Under the pieces are notes generated by a model. The model did not search any database and was not told the origin of the DNA. It worked only from the letters and a program-made list of their open reading frames with translations. Shown here one piece after another: positions 42,325-51,388 of a stretch of DNA of 64,000 nt. Numbering within the stretch: the first letter of the stretch is position 1; each line of letters begins with the position of its first letter. This DNA is from an uncultured Eubacterium sp. (GTDB lineage Bacteria > Bacillota > Clostridia > Oscillospirales > Acutalibacteraceae): NCBI GenBank assembly GCA_944380545.1, contig CALWHV010000007.1:248001-312000 (forward strand). The letters run 5' to 3'. Made by a program: the position numbers and the translations under genes.

Positions 42325-43660
42325 CCGAAAGCTCACCGGCCTTTCTCTTTTTCCTGCGCTTGATGACCACCGCGGCAACGACCGCGGCGATGATAACGGC
42401 AAGCACGGCTGCAAGGATATAGAAATGCGTGTAATCCCCGCCGCCCTGAGTTACCTCAAGCTGCTCCTGAGCCTGCTCGTAGGGGTCCTGCTTTTCCTGA
42501 GCCGTTACGGTGAAATCGCGCGAAACGCTCTTTTTTTCGCCGCTCTCGTTTTCATAATCAAGCACGAGCGAAAGCTGCTGCGCGCCGGCGGCTTTAAAGG
42601 TTACGGGCAGCGTGTAGTTGCTTTGGAACTGCTCGCCGGCCGCGATGTTCCCTATATACGCCGCGGCAAGCTCCTCTTCGCCCGAAACAAGGCGCACGCG
42701 GCAGTTTGAGATATCGGATCTGCCGCTGTTTATAACGGTGAAGCCGCAATCCTGCTCCTGACCGGCAACGACCGTTTGCCCGTTAAGTGAAACGGAGCCT
42801 ATCTCCGCGGATTCCGGCTGCAAAACGCGAACGCTCACCGAAAGCTCCGCCGTTTGAGAGAGCTTTTCGCCGCCGTCAAAATATTCATACGAGGCTGAAA
42901 CGGTTATCGGATACGCTCCGCTGACAGCCGCCGGAAGGCAGCGAAAGCTCTTGGAGAAAGTAGCTGAGGAGGATATCTTTTTTTCATACGCCGTATCGGC
43001 CGAGCCGCTTATTGCAAACGCCTCGCCGCCGGAGAATTTTACCACAACATTTTGAACGGGTATCTCCTTTGAGGTGTTTTCAAGCGTGATATCAAGCGCA
43101 AATTCATCGCCGCCGGCAACATAGCTGCCGCCGTAGGAATAATCGCTGATTATAAGCTGCGGCGTGAGCGACTGACTGACGGAGCCGCCGGAAACGCTGA
43201 CGGCGTAATTTATCTCCGCCGCGCCCTGGGCTATCTGCTGGCCGTCAAAATATTCATAGGACGCGCTGAGCGTTACGGGGTAAACGCCCGTCTGCGCCGA
43301 GGAGGAGCAGTAAACGGATTTTGAAAACGAATACTCGCCGCCTTTTGCGATCCTGTCGGCATAAACGCTGTCGCTTCCCGAAGCCACGGTAAACGCCTCG
43401 CCGCCCGATATTCTGATATTCACATTTCTTATATCGGTTGACGGGCTTGTGTTTTTAAGCTTGAAGCTGAGCTTTACGCTGCCGCCGGGGCTTGCCGTTT
43501 TGTCTGCCGAAAAGCCCGCTGATATGAGCGAGGGGGTGAAATCCTGCGCCGCGGCGGCGGAAAGCGGCGAAAGCAGAGCCAAAGCCGCAGCCGTTATCGC
43601 AAGGATAAGCGCAAGAAGCGGCGTTTTGATTTTGATTGAATATCCTGTTTGCGTTTTCAT
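42311..43660 (-). CDS. Secreted, membrane-anchored CARDB/NPCBM-like repeat protein
   Basis: A 449-residue extracellular protein. A signal peptide (about 1-39, ending SAAAAQ) is followed by three ~115-residue beta-sandwich repeats; the first two share ISGGEAF, KSVYC/KSFRC, GVYPVTLSASYEYFDG/GAYPITVSASYEYFDG. A third, more diverged repeat spans about 290-390. One membrane helix (about 407-432) and a basic tail (KRRKKRKAGE) anchor it. It sits between the MacB-type ATPase and FtsX-type permease, the place where a MacA-like adaptor would be expected, and is probably their extracellular partner. It has no MacA sequence features. Confidence 0.72.
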   Translation of the reverse strand: MKTQTGYSIKIKTPLLALILAITAAALALLSPLSAAAAQDFTPSLISAGFSADKTASPGGSVKLSFKLKNTSPSTDIRNVNIRISGGEAFTVASGSDSVYADRIAKGGEYSFSKSVYCSSSAQTGVYPVTLSASYEYFDGQQIAQGAAEINYAVSVSGGSVSQSLTPQLIISDYSYGGSYVAGGDEFALDITLENTSKEIPVQNVVVKFSGGEAFAISGSADTAYEKKISSSATFSKSFRCLPAAVSGAYPITVSASYEYFDGGEKLSQTAELSVSVRVLQPESAEIGSVSLNGQTVVAGQEQDCGFTVINSGRSDISNCRVRLVSGEEELAAAYIGNIAAGEQFQSNYTLPVTFKAAGAQQLSLVLDYENESGEKKSVSRDFTVTAQEKQDPYEQAQEQLEVTQGGGDYTHFYILAAVLAVIIAAVVAAVVIKRRKKRKAGELSDEEL

Positions 43661-43661
43661 A

Positions 43662-44387
43662 TCATTTCTCCTCGTTGTCGTTTTCTGCGGCGGGCGTGTT
43701 TTTGCGCGTGCTCTGCACCCTGCCGTCCGTTATGGTTATTATTTTATCGGCAAACGCCGCCACATCGTTGTCGTGCGTAACAAGTATCATAGTGGCGCCG
43801 TTTTTATGCACCGTTTCGCGCATAAGGCGCATAACCGAGGCGGTTGTTTCACTGTCCAGATTTCCGGTGGGCTCGTCGGCAAATATCACCTTTGGCTCGG
43901 AAACGAACGCCCTTGCGATGCCCACCCTTTGCTGCTGACCGCCGCTCATCTCAAACGGGCGGTGGTCCTTTCTGTTTTCAAGCCCCACAAGGCGGAGCAT
44001 CCTGAGCGCCTTTTCCTCTCTTTGCCGCCTGTCCTCGCCCTTAAAGACGAGCGGCAGGGCAACATTTTCAAGCGCCGTTAGCGACGGGATAAGATCATAG
44101 CTTTGAAAGATAAAGCCCGTGAACCGGCGGCGAAAGAGCGCAAGCTCGCGCTCCGTCATCAAATCTATCCTGTGCTTTCCTATAAACACGCTGCCGGAGG
44201 TTGGCTTTTCAAGCCCGGCAAGCATATTGAGCAGAGTTGATTTTCCCGAGCCGGAGGTGCCCAGCACGGCGCAGATCTCGCCGCGGTCAACCGATATGCT
44301 GACATCGCTGAGCGCGTTCACCCGCTCCCTGCCCAAAAGAAAGGTTTTGCAAAGCGACTGCGTTCTTATCAGCGGCTGCTGCTGCAA
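43662..44387 (-). CDS. MacB/LolD-type ABC ATPase, YtrE-like
   Basis: A 241-residue ATPase. Walker A LGTSGSGKSTLLNMLAG, Q-loop FQSYDLIPSLTA, signature MSGGQQQRVGIARAF, Walker B VIFADEPTGNLDSET and switch LVTHDNDVA are all intact. The start is TTG at 44387 with AAAGGAGG 8 bases upstream. It is the first gene of the ytr-like operon, directly behind the operator, and is followed 1 base later by the extracellular partner gene. Confidence 0.9.
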   Translation of the reverse strand: MQQQPLIRTQSLCKTFLLGRERVNALSDVSISVDRGEICAVLGTSGSGKSTLLNMLAGLEKPTSGSVFIGKHRIDLMTERELALFRRRFTGFIFQSYDLIPSLTALENVALPLVFKGEDRRQREEKALRMLRLVGLENRKDHRPFEMSGGQQQRVGIARAFVSEPKVIFADEPTGNLDSETTASVMRLMRETVHKNGATMILVTHDNDVAAFADKIITITDGRVQSTRKNTPAAENDNEEK

Positions 44388-44422
44388 AATACCGCCTCCT
44401 TTCGTTAGCCAAGATTGTATTA

Positions 44423-44447
44423 ACTGTACTATAACGCTTAGTACACT
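44423..44447. promoter_or_regulatory. YtrA-like operator
   Basis: On the minus strand AGTGTA-N13-TACAGT, with an exact core GTACTA-N7-TAGTAC. This differs at one base from the AGTGTA-N13-TACACT pattern described for B. subtilis YtrA. It lies just downstream of the -10 box. Confidence 0.75.
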
Positions 44448-44450
44448 TTA

Positions 44451-44479
44451 CATATACCATATCCTCCTCCTTTTGTCAA
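44451..44479 (-). promoter_or_regulatory. Promoter of the ytr-like operon
   Basis: Perfect TTGACA (44474-44479), a 17-base spacer and a weak -10 TATATG (44451-44456). The operator covers the predicted start site, fitting repression. Confidence 0.65.
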
Positions 44480-44531
44480 CAGGTTTTTGAAAAATTTTAT
44501 TTTTAAAAAAATGCGTCAAAAAAGCTTGATT

Positions 44532-44568
44532 AAAAAAAGCAAGAACGCCGCACTGTGTGCGGCGTTCT
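44532..44568 (-). terminator. Terminator after the GH39-like gene
   Basis: AGAACGCCGCAC and a matching GTGCGGCGTTCT form a 12-bp stem, followed on the minus strand by TGCTTTTTTT. It ends the nine-gene aro run. Confidence 0.92.
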
Positions 44569-44596
44569 GCGCCCCGACCGATTTATCGCCGAGCCG

Positions 44597-47155
44597 TCAG
44601 TATATTTGGGGCTTGTTTACGGTTATCTCCGATATATCCGGCGCGTAGGTCTGCGTGCCGTTAAAGCTGTTTGAGCCGTCGTTATAGAGCAGAAGCTCGT
44701 TTTCGCCCTCTTTAAGCTCTATATTTACCGTTACGGTGGTGAAATTATCCGCGCTGCAGGTGTTGCGGCAGTAGAGCTGAGAAACGGCGCCGTTCACGCT
44801 GAGCGTTATATTGTCCTCCACAAGGTCAACATTATAGTCGTGAACGCCCTGCTCGCGGTTTGCGCTGTAAAGCAGGGTGAGCTTATATACGCCGCTTTCC
44901 GGCGCGGTGAAAACATAGCGGGCAGAGCCTGAGCCGCCCTCTATGCCCGTGATGAAGCTGACGCCTGCGGCTTCGTTTTCAAGCAGCCGAGCCGAGCCTG
45001 AGAGCTGCGCGCTGCCGGGCGAAAGGGATATGCGCTGCGGCAGGCTTTGAGTTTCTCTGCGGGCTGTGTTGAGCTGCGCGCCCTGCGCAAAGACCGTAAT
45101 ATAGTTCAATCCGCGGCGAAGATATACGGTTGCGGTGCCGTCGTGCCCCGTGCGGGCGGGCGCGCCGTCAACATCTATATCGCACAGCGGCGCGGAGGCT
45201 ATGTCGTAGTACCCGTCCTGCGGGGCGACCGCAAGAAACGCCGTGGAGCCTGCATCCGCCGCGCCGTTATCGGAAAGAACGGCGCACTCCTGCTTTTCGT
45301 AGGGGCGGATAAGCAGAGAATCCAGCACGAAGGTGCCCTCAAGGTGGCGCAGCTCGATAGTGTGCTCGCCAGCCTCAAGCTCCAGCAGCATATCGTAAGC
45401 GCCCGTTATCTCGCTTTTAACGGTGTTCGGCAGGGTTATCGTCTGCTCCTCGCCGTCCGCGCTGAAGATTGCCTTTGCCGAAACGCGGTCCTCTGAGCGC
45501 TGCACGCCGTTTTCGTTTGCCGCGCCGTCGTTTGCCTTGCCGTAAATAAGGCGCAGCTCGTATGAGCCGCTTTCCGGCACGGTTATGCTCAGGCGCACGC
45601 CGTCGCCCTCGTTTTCATTGCCGCCCACAAGCCCCTTTTTCTCTCCGGTGGAGGCGTAGGCGCTGTCGTAGGTATAGGAATTTCCGAGCAGCTCGCCGTT
45701 TTCAAACTCATAACGCTGATAAAGCGTTTCGCTGCTGTAAGGCTCGTCGCCCTCCTCGGCGGGGCGCACGGTGATGCGGTAAGCCGTGTTTTCATCCATA
45801 AAGCTCATATCTATATCGAGCGTTTTGCCGCAGCTTTCGGTATAGCCCTTCACCTTTTCCGGCGCAAAGACCATACCCGATATGCCCTGATAGGTTACCG
45901 CCTCTATCTCGATATATGCGCTGCCGCCGTAAAACGCCGTGTTTTCAAGACCGGTGAGCCGGACGCGCCCGTCATAATCCGCGCCGGAAACAAGAAGCTC
46001 TATCTTATCCCTTGAGGAATTGAGCGTGCCGAGCCCCATAAACTGCCTGTAGCGCGGAGCGCGCAGCTGAATTATTGCCTTGCCCACATCGGAATGAAAG
46101 AAGTCCGAAACGCTGCTCTCCATAGTCTGTCCCTGAAGCTGCGAATACCAGCGGTAGACCCACCAGGCGGAATTCGGGGTATTGTAGTCCGCGGCGGTGC
46201 TGCAAAGGTTGTTTGCAAAAAGCCAATACGCCTGCTGCGCATACACCTTTGAAGATTCTATGCGGCTTATATATTTAAGCATCGTGTTAGGATTGCCGTT
46301 ATCCTCCATCATACCGTATTCCGTTACGATAACGGGTATATCCTCGCTCAGCTCAAGGCTGCGCAGAATGGAGCTGAGATCGTCGCGGTGGAACTGCCAG
46401 TCGTATATGGAGCGGTAGTTGAGCTCGTGATATATGAGAACATCCGGCATACAGCCGTTTTCGGAGGCGTATTCAAGAAAATCGCGCATTTTGGCGCTGT
46501 CGTAATCAAAATATCCCGGACCGCCGATAACGGCGTTCGCATCCATAGAGCGCACAAGCTGATATGTCATACGCCACGCCTCAAAAAAGGCTTCGCTGCC
46601 GTCCTTTGAAAAATCGCCGAACCAAACGCCGTTGTCCGGCTCGTTATAAAGGCAGTACACCAGCTTATCCGAATAGGGCGAATCCATCTGCGCCGCAACC
46701 GTTTCACGCACAAGCGGGAAATATGTGTTTTCAACATAATCGCGCCAGTCATATGCGCCGCTTTCGCGCATCTCTTCTATATTTTCGTGGTCGTAATACC
46801 AGGTGGGATACATATCCTGAAGATAGACCACAAGATAATCGCAGCTGCCGGAGGAAAGCGCAGCGGCGGCAACATCCTCCATCTCGCCGATAGGATGCTG
46901 GAGCCCGAGCGTGGTTTTGGTGGAAAGCGATGAGAGCCCCACGCTTTTTACCATATTGCGCGACGGCACGCCCTCCTGCGCGATGCCGTAAAGAAAGCCG
47001 GAGGCGCCGTTCGTGACCTCCCCTGTAAGGCTTGAGGCGTTAAAGGTTACCGTTGGGGTGTAAAAGGCAAAAAGCGCCCCTGCCGCCGCAGCTAAGGCTA
47101 TTATAACGGCAAGAAGCGCTATGCCGAGTTTTTTGAGAACTCTTTTTCTTTTCAT
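44597..47155 (-). CDS. Membrane-anchored GH39-like glycosidase with carbohydrate-binding modules
   Basis: An 852-residue outer-surface protein. Residues 1-9 are basic and 11-31 form a signal anchor. A clan GH-A TIM barrel follows (about 45-390): acid/base Glu172 in VYCLYNEPDNG and nucleophile Glu279 in PVIVTEYGMM. The C-terminal half holds two beta-sandwich modules of CBM35/CBM6 type (about 485-620 and 735-850), each with the YELRLIYG or YKLTLLYS pattern plus HDYNVDL or EHTIELRHLEGTFVLDSL segments. Family members act on xylosides, iduronides or arabinosides; the substrate is not predictable. It begins 2 bases after the lipid kinase gene and ends the run at a strong terminator. Confidence 0.75.
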   Translation of the reverse strand: MKRKRVLKKLGIALLAVIIALAAAAGALFAFYTPTVTFNASSLTGEVTNGASGFLYGIAQEGVPSRNMVKSVGLSSLSTKTTLGLQHPIGEMEDVAAAALSSGSCDYLVVYLQDMYPTWYYDHENIEEMRESGAYDWRDYVENTYFPLVRETVAAQMDSPYSDKLVYCLYNEPDNGVWFGDFSKDGSEAFFEAWRMTYQLVRSMDANAVIGGPGYFDYDSAKMRDFLEYASENGCMPDVLIYHELNYRSIYDWQFHRDDLSSILRSLELSEDIPVIVTEYGMMEDNGNPNTMLKYISRIESSKVYAQQAYWLFANNLCSTAADYNTPNSAWWVYRWYSQLQGQTMESSVSDFFHSDVGKAIIQLRAPRYRQFMGLGTLNSSRDKIELLVSGADYDGRVRLTGLENTAFYGGSAYIEIEAVTYQGISGMVFAPEKVKGYTESCGKTLDIDMSFMDENTAYRITVRPAEEGDEPYSSETLYQRYEFENGELLGNSYTYDSAYASTGEKKGLVGGNENEGDGVRLSITVPESGSYELRLIYGKANDGAANENGVQRSEDRVSAKAIFSADGEEQTITLPNTVKSEITGAYDMLLELEAGEHTIELRHLEGTFVLDSLLIRPYEKQECAVLSDNGAADAGSTAFLAVAPQDGYYDIASAPLCDIDVDGAPARTGHDGTATVYLRRGLNYITVFAQGAQLNTARRETQSLPQRISLSPGSAQLSGSARLLENEAAGVSFITGIEGGSGSARYVFTAPESGVYKLTLLYSANREQGVHDYNVDLVEDNITLSVNGAVSQLYCRNTCSADNFTTVTVNIELKEGENELLLYNDGSNSFNGTQTYAPDISEITVNKPQIY

Positions 47156-47157
47156 AT

Positions 47158-48114
47158 TTATTCCTTTATGAAGCACAGCCGAAGCGCGTGCTTTTCAACC
47201 TTGAAATCAACCGATGGGTAATCGAAATTTTCACCGTCGCAGTTGCCGAGCAGGCCGCTGCCGTCCACCGACCAGATGCGCCCGGAGGTGACATAGCCGG
47301 TGTGGATGTAGGGCGAGGTCTCCTCGTTTGCCGTGCCGGCGCTGTATTTGGGAATCAGCGGCAGCGCCTTGGCAAGATTAAGAGCGTCCGCCAGGCAGAA
47401 ATCAAGTATACCGTCGTCCAGCTTGGAATCGGGCGCGGGGCAGAAGCCGCCGCCGTAATAGCTGGCGTTGCAGATTGCAAGCAGCGTGTAATCCGCCGGC
47501 ACAGCGGTGTATTTATACGGCTTGCCGTCCCTGCCGATGCAGTTCATATCAATATTTATATTATATTTCATTGAGCTGAGCACGGCGGGCACAACGGCGA
47601 TATTATAAGCCTGGCTGCCGAGGAATTTTACCTTTCCGGCGATCTTTCTGCCGATGGTTTCAACCTTTGTGTCCAGCCCGAAGCTCATTACATTTATGCA
47701 CTTTTCGCCGTTGTAGTCAATAAGGTCTATCGGCTTTATGTCGTATTTGGGCCTTCCCGTATGAAGGCCGAACGCCTTGACAACATTGAGCGAATCTATC
47801 TTTTTGGTGCCGTATATCTTTTTGGCAAAATCATTGCCGGTGCCGAGCGGGAGTATCATAAGGGGCGTTTTTGTGTGGGCAAGGCCGTTTGCAATCTCGT
47901 GAACGGTGCCGTCGCCTCCGCAGCACACCACAACGCAGTCCTCGCCGTATTTTTCGGCATACTGCGCCGCGATCTCCTTGGCGTGCCCGCGATAGCTCGT
48001 TTCCTCTATTATCATCTCGTCGTCAATAAACCTGAAGGCGGACTGCACCTGCCTGAACAAAAGCTGCCTGCTTTTGTTGCCCGCTATCGGATTTTCAATA
48101 AATATGTATTTCAT
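47158..48114 (-). CDS. Diacylglycerol kinase-family lipid kinase
   Basis: A 318-residue cytoplasmic lipid kinase of the DagK/YegS type. NPIAGNK near the N-terminus and CCGGDGTVHEIANGL (GGDGT at 66-70) form the nucleotide site, followed by LPLGTGNDFAKKI. The C-terminal beta-sandwich contains DDGILDFCLADAL. Members phosphorylate diacylglycerol to recycle lipid from lipoteichoic-acid or glycolipid synthesis. It sits between galK and the surface glycosidase. The ribosome site AGAGGGGG is strong. Confidence 0.88.
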   Translation of the reverse strand: MKYIFIENPIAGNKSRQLLFRQVQSAFRFIDDEMIIEETSYRGHAKEIAAQYAEKYGEDCVVVCCGGDGTVHEIANGLAHTKTPLMILPLGTGNDFAKKIYGTKKIDSLNVVKAFGLHTGRPKYDIKPIDLIDYNGEKCINVMSFGLDTKVETIGRKIAGKVKFLGSQAYNIAVVPAVLSSMKYNINIDMNCIGRDGKPYKYTAVPADYTLLAICNASYYGGGFCPAPDSKLDDGILDFCLADALNLAKALPLIPKYSAGTANEETSPYIHTGYVTSGRIWSVDGSGLLGNCDGENFDYPSVDFKVEKHALRLCFIKE

Positions 48115-48138
48115 AAGCGCTCCCCCTCTTTGCCGGTG

Positions 48139-49419
48139 CTACATAACTCTTGTGCCGCCGACCGGACGGATTATCAGCACATGGCAGCTGCCCTTTCCGA
48201 ACACGCTTTCCATCTCCGTCTTATACTGCTCAAGCAGCTCGTTCGGCACGAACGCCTGTATCGTGCCGGCAAAGCCGCCGCCGTGAACGCGGTAGGCTCC
48301 GTTTACGCCGAGCACCTCCTCAGATATACAAAGGGCAAGAGAGAGCTTTTGCTCCGCCGGATTTTTAGGGGTGAAAACATTTTGGTTAAACATATAGGAC
48401 GAACGGCCGCTTTCGTTGATGACGCGCTTGAACTCGTCAAAATTTCCGTTTTCAAGCGCGGCAACCGCCTTTTCAACGCGCACATTCTCTCTGTAAAAAT
48501 GATAGGCGCGAAGCAGCGCGCGGTCGCTCACCCTGCCTAAAAGCGACGGCACGGCGGCTTTAAAATCGCTGTAATCTATCTGCCGCAGCACATCTGCTCC
48601 GAGGGCGTTTGCAACGCTTTCCATCTCGGCGCGCACGGCGGCGTAATCGTCCGTAAGATCGCTGTGGCTGCCGCCGGTGTCTACGATGCAAAGGGAATGG
48701 CCGCTTTTTGAAAAATCAAAATCAACCTTTTTTATCTTGGGATTTTCCGTTGATTCAAAATCTATCGTTACGAATGTGCCGACAGAGGACGCCATTTGAT
48801 CCAGCAGGCCGCAGGGCTTGCCGAAGAACACATTTTCGGCGTACTGAGCGGTTTTTGCTATCTCCACCGCGCCGATAACGCCGTCGTTGTAAAGATAGGA
48901 CAGAGTTGAGCCGAGCAGAACCTCGAACGCCGCCGAGGAGGAAAGACCGCTGCCGCCGATAACATCGGACGCGGTTACGCAGTCGAGCCCGCCTATCTTG
49001 TAGCCGAGGCCCTGGATCTTGGCGCACACGCCGCGCACCATAGCCGTTGAACGGCCGAACTCAGATTCATCCGGCAAAAGCTCGTTGACATCAACAACAT
49101 TCATCGCGTGCCCGTCCGACTTGACGCGCACGATGCCCTCGTCGTTCTTTGCGGCAACGGCAACAGCGTCCAGATTTACAGAGGCTGCAAGCACGCGGCC
49201 GTTATTATGGTCCGTATGGTTTCCGCACACCTCGGTGCGCCCGGGGGCGGAGGTTATGATAACATCCCTGTCGTCTCCGAAAAGGCGGATAAATTCGTTT
49301 ATCAGCCTGATATAGCGCGGCTTTTGCACCTCCACGGCATAATCCGTTACATAGACCGCCCGAAGCTGCTCGTTTGCCGCGCCGGACTGGATAGCCGATA
49401 TGTATTCGCTTGGTTTCAT
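48139..49419 (-). CDS. galK: Galactokinase
   Basis: A 426-residue GHMP kinase that makes galactose-1-phosphate. SAPGRTEVCGNHTDHNNGRV is the galactokinase signature, GGSGLSSSAAFEVLLG is the ATP loop, and VHGGGFAGTIQAFVP the third GHMP motif. Length is slightly above the ~390 norm because of an N-terminal extension of ~50 residues before the signature. No galT or galE follows, so Leloir-pathway partners must lie elsewhere. It is separated from neighbours by only 24-28 bases. Confidence 0.93.
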   Translation of the reverse strand: MKPSEYISAIQSGAANEQLRAVYVTDYAVEVQKPRYIRLINEFIRLFGDDRDVIITSAPGRTEVCGNHTDHNNGRVLAASVNLDAVAVAAKNDEGIVRVKSDGHAMNVVDVNELLPDESEFGRSTAMVRGVCAKIQGLGYKIGGLDCVTASDVIGGSGLSSSAAFEVLLGSTLSYLYNDGVIGAVEIAKTAQYAENVFFGKPCGLLDQMASSVGTFVTIDFESTENPKIKKVDFDFSKSGHSLCIVDTGGSHSDLTDDYAAVRAEMESVANALGADVLRQIDYSDFKAAVPSLLGRVSDRALLRAYHFYRENVRVEKAVAALENGNFDEFKRVINESGRSSYMFNQNVFTPKNPAEQKLSLALCISEEVLGVNGAYRVHGGGFAGTIQAFVPNELLEQYKTEMESVFGKGSCHVLIIRPVGGTRVM

Positions 49420-49447
49420 ATTTTTACCCCTCTTTGCTTTTGACCGT

Positions 49448-50218
49448 TCAAAGAACGATCTTGTATTTTTCCTTTTGTGAATATATCAGCAGCGACTGAT
49501 TCATCTGCCGCGATTTAACTCCGTAATAAATATTGAAGGCAAGGCTGGTGAGGCCGGTGAACAGCACCACAACCATAGCCAGCAGGATGAACGCGCGCGA
49601 AAACGGATTGTATATCTCCGAGCCGATACGCGTGTAGATATAGAGCCTGGGCGCAATGCCGATGATGCTCAGGCACACATAATAGATAAAATCATAGCGC
49701 ATTGAGCCGTAAAGCTTAGACACCATTCCGAGCGGGATGGACGGCACGAAGCGCGACACAAGCAGGATATAGGGATTGCCCTTGCCGCGAAACAGCACCC
49801 AGGATTTGATGAACCTTGCCTGGTGGATATTGAGGATCATCATAGCCCAGCCGCCGCCTATCCAGCTCCCCTCTGCATATTTTATCACAAAAAACACAGT
49901 TATGCAAAAAACATTTATAAGCACGGCGGTCTGCACGGGAAAGACCATACCCGATAAAACACACAGCAGGCTTATCGGGATGGGCAGCTGGCATTTGGCT
50001 ATCCACAGCGCAAAGATGCAAAGCAGTATCTCCATATGCGTATCAAGCCCCACAACGGCTCTTTCAAGCTTGTTGAGCCAGCTTATAATGGCGTCGAACC
50101 GCACCTCAAGGCTTGCCTGATCGTGCAGGCACACGGCAAGAAACGCCATTAAAACGACCGTTACCACAACTATGATCACAGATATTAAATTTGTTTGGCG
50201 GCGTTTGCTCTTTCTCAA
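49448..50218 (-). CDS. TVP38/TMEM64-family membrane protein
   Basis: A ~256-residue, five- to six-span membrane protein of the DedA-like TVP38/TMEM64 superfamily. The conserved core is ILLVSRFVPSIPLGMVSKLYGSMRYDFIYYV with a preceding re-entrant region (LPIPISLLCVLSGMVF). Relatives act as lipid scramblases or in undecaprenyl-phosphate recycling; the exact role here is unknown. TTG at 50218, preceded by a G-rich site, is preferred: an upstream reading from 50296 would lie inside pheA. It follows pheA by 17 bases. Confidence 0.8.
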   Translation of the reverse strand: MRKSKRRQTNLISVIIVVVTVVLMAFLAVCLHDQASLEVRFDAIISWLNKLERAVVGLDTHMEILLCIFALWIAKCQLPIPISLLCVLSGMVFPVQTAVLINVFCITVFFVIKYAEGSWIGGGWAMMILNIHQARFIKSWVLFRGKGNPYILLVSRFVPSIPLGMVSKLYGSMRYDFIYYVCLSIIGIAPRLYIYTRIGSEIYNPFSRAFILLAMVVVLFTGLTSLAFNIYYGVKSRQMNQSLLIYSQKEKYKIVL

Positions 50219-50235
50219 GCCCGCACCCCCCGGTG

Positions 50236-51366
50236 TTAATATTCGTGATAATTGCCCAGGAATTTGAAATCCGGCAGTTCCTCGTAAAGCGCGCACATAA
50301 GCGCAAGCGTTTTTTCGTCCCTTATGCTGCCGAGAAGATCCACATAAAAGCAGTAGCGGAATTCGCCGTTGCCCACGGGGCGCGACTCAAGCTTTGTGAG
50401 GTTGAGCCCCGATGCGGAGAATCTGCCGAGTATCCTGTAAAGCGAGCCGGTTGTGTGCGGCAGCGCAAAGATGAGCGATATCTTATCCGCGTTATGCCCG
50501 ATAACCAGCTTTTTTGATATGGCTATAAATCTTGTTCTGTTATTACTTATATTCTGAATACCGGCCTTTAATATTTGCAGGCCGTATTTTTTTGCCGCGT
50601 CCGCCGAGCAGATGACGCCGATATCGCTTCTGGGGCTGGCGGCAACAAATTCCGCGGCGGCGGCGGTGTTTGTGTAATTAACGCCGGTGAACGCGAAATT
50701 CTTTATAAATTCGGAGCACTGCGAAAGCGCCTGCGGGTGGCTGTACACCTCGTCTATATCGGCGTAATCAACGCCTTTTTTGGCGCACAGGCAGTGGTTT
50801 ACCTCAAGCGAATAGGAGCCGGCAACATAAAATCTGTATTTTATTATAAGGTCGTACACCTCGTGAACGGAGCCCGCCGTGGAATTTTCCACCGGCACAA
50901 GCCCGAACGGCGCCTCGCCCTTGTTGACCGCCTCAAACACATCCTCAAAGATCCTGTAATGCTTTATCTGCGCGTTTTTAAAAAGCGTGCGGGCGGTTTC
51001 GTCTGCATAGCTGCCGTCCACGCCGGCGCAGGCGACCGTGGTCTTTTCGCCGAGCGCGTCCTTATCGGAAAGCGAGTCGCTTACAAGCCTGCGAAGCGAG
51101 CCGCCGCTTTGCATTATATTGTGCTGGATGGCGCGCGAGGCGTCCATCGTGGCGGCAAAGACGGTGGCTACGGCGTCGCCCTCGCTGCCGCATTTTTTAC
51201 GCACGCCGTCAAGTATCTGCTGCTCGCGCTCTGCGTTTAAAACCTCCAGTCCGTGCTGCATTTTATACTGTGCCACGCGCTTTGAAACATCCATTCTTTT
51301 AAGCAGCAGCGGTATCAGCTCGTCGTCTATTTCGTCTATCTCTTTTCTTAAATCAGTAAGGTCCAT
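50236..51366 (-). CDS. pheA: Bifunctional chorismate mutase / prephenate dehydratase
   Basis: A 376-residue fusion enzyme for phenylalanine synthesis. Residues ~1-90 are an AroQ-type chorismate mutase (LRKEIDEIDDELIPLLLKRMDVSKRVAQYK), ~105-285 the prephenate dehydratase (VACAGVDGSYADETA, FGLVPVENSTAGSVHEVYDLI, NRTRFIAISK) and ~295-370 an ACT domain (ISLIFALPHTTGSLYRIL, LESRPV) that senses phenylalanine. The dehydratase ESRP-type segment for feedback control is present. It follows aroC by 22 bases. Confidence 0.95.
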   Translation of the reverse strand: MDLTDLRKEIDEIDDELIPLLLKRMDVSKRVAQYKMQHGLEVLNAEREQQILDGVRKKCGSEGDAVATVFAATMDASRAIQHNIMQSGGSLRRLVSDSLSDKDALGEKTTVACAGVDGSYADETARTLFKNAQIKHYRIFEDVFEAVNKGEAPFGLVPVENSTAGSVHEVYDLIIKYRFYVAGSYSLEVNHCLCAKKGVDYADIDEVYSHPQALSQCSEFIKNFAFTGVNYTNTAAAAEFVAASPRSDIGVICSADAAKKYGLQILKAGIQNISNNRTRFIAISKKLVIGHNADKISLIFALPHTTGSLYRILGRFSASGLNLTKLESRPVGNGEFRYCFYVDLLGSIRDEKTLALMCALYEELPDFKFLGNYHEY

Positions 51367-51388
51367 CGGAGCTTTCTTCCTCTTCCTT

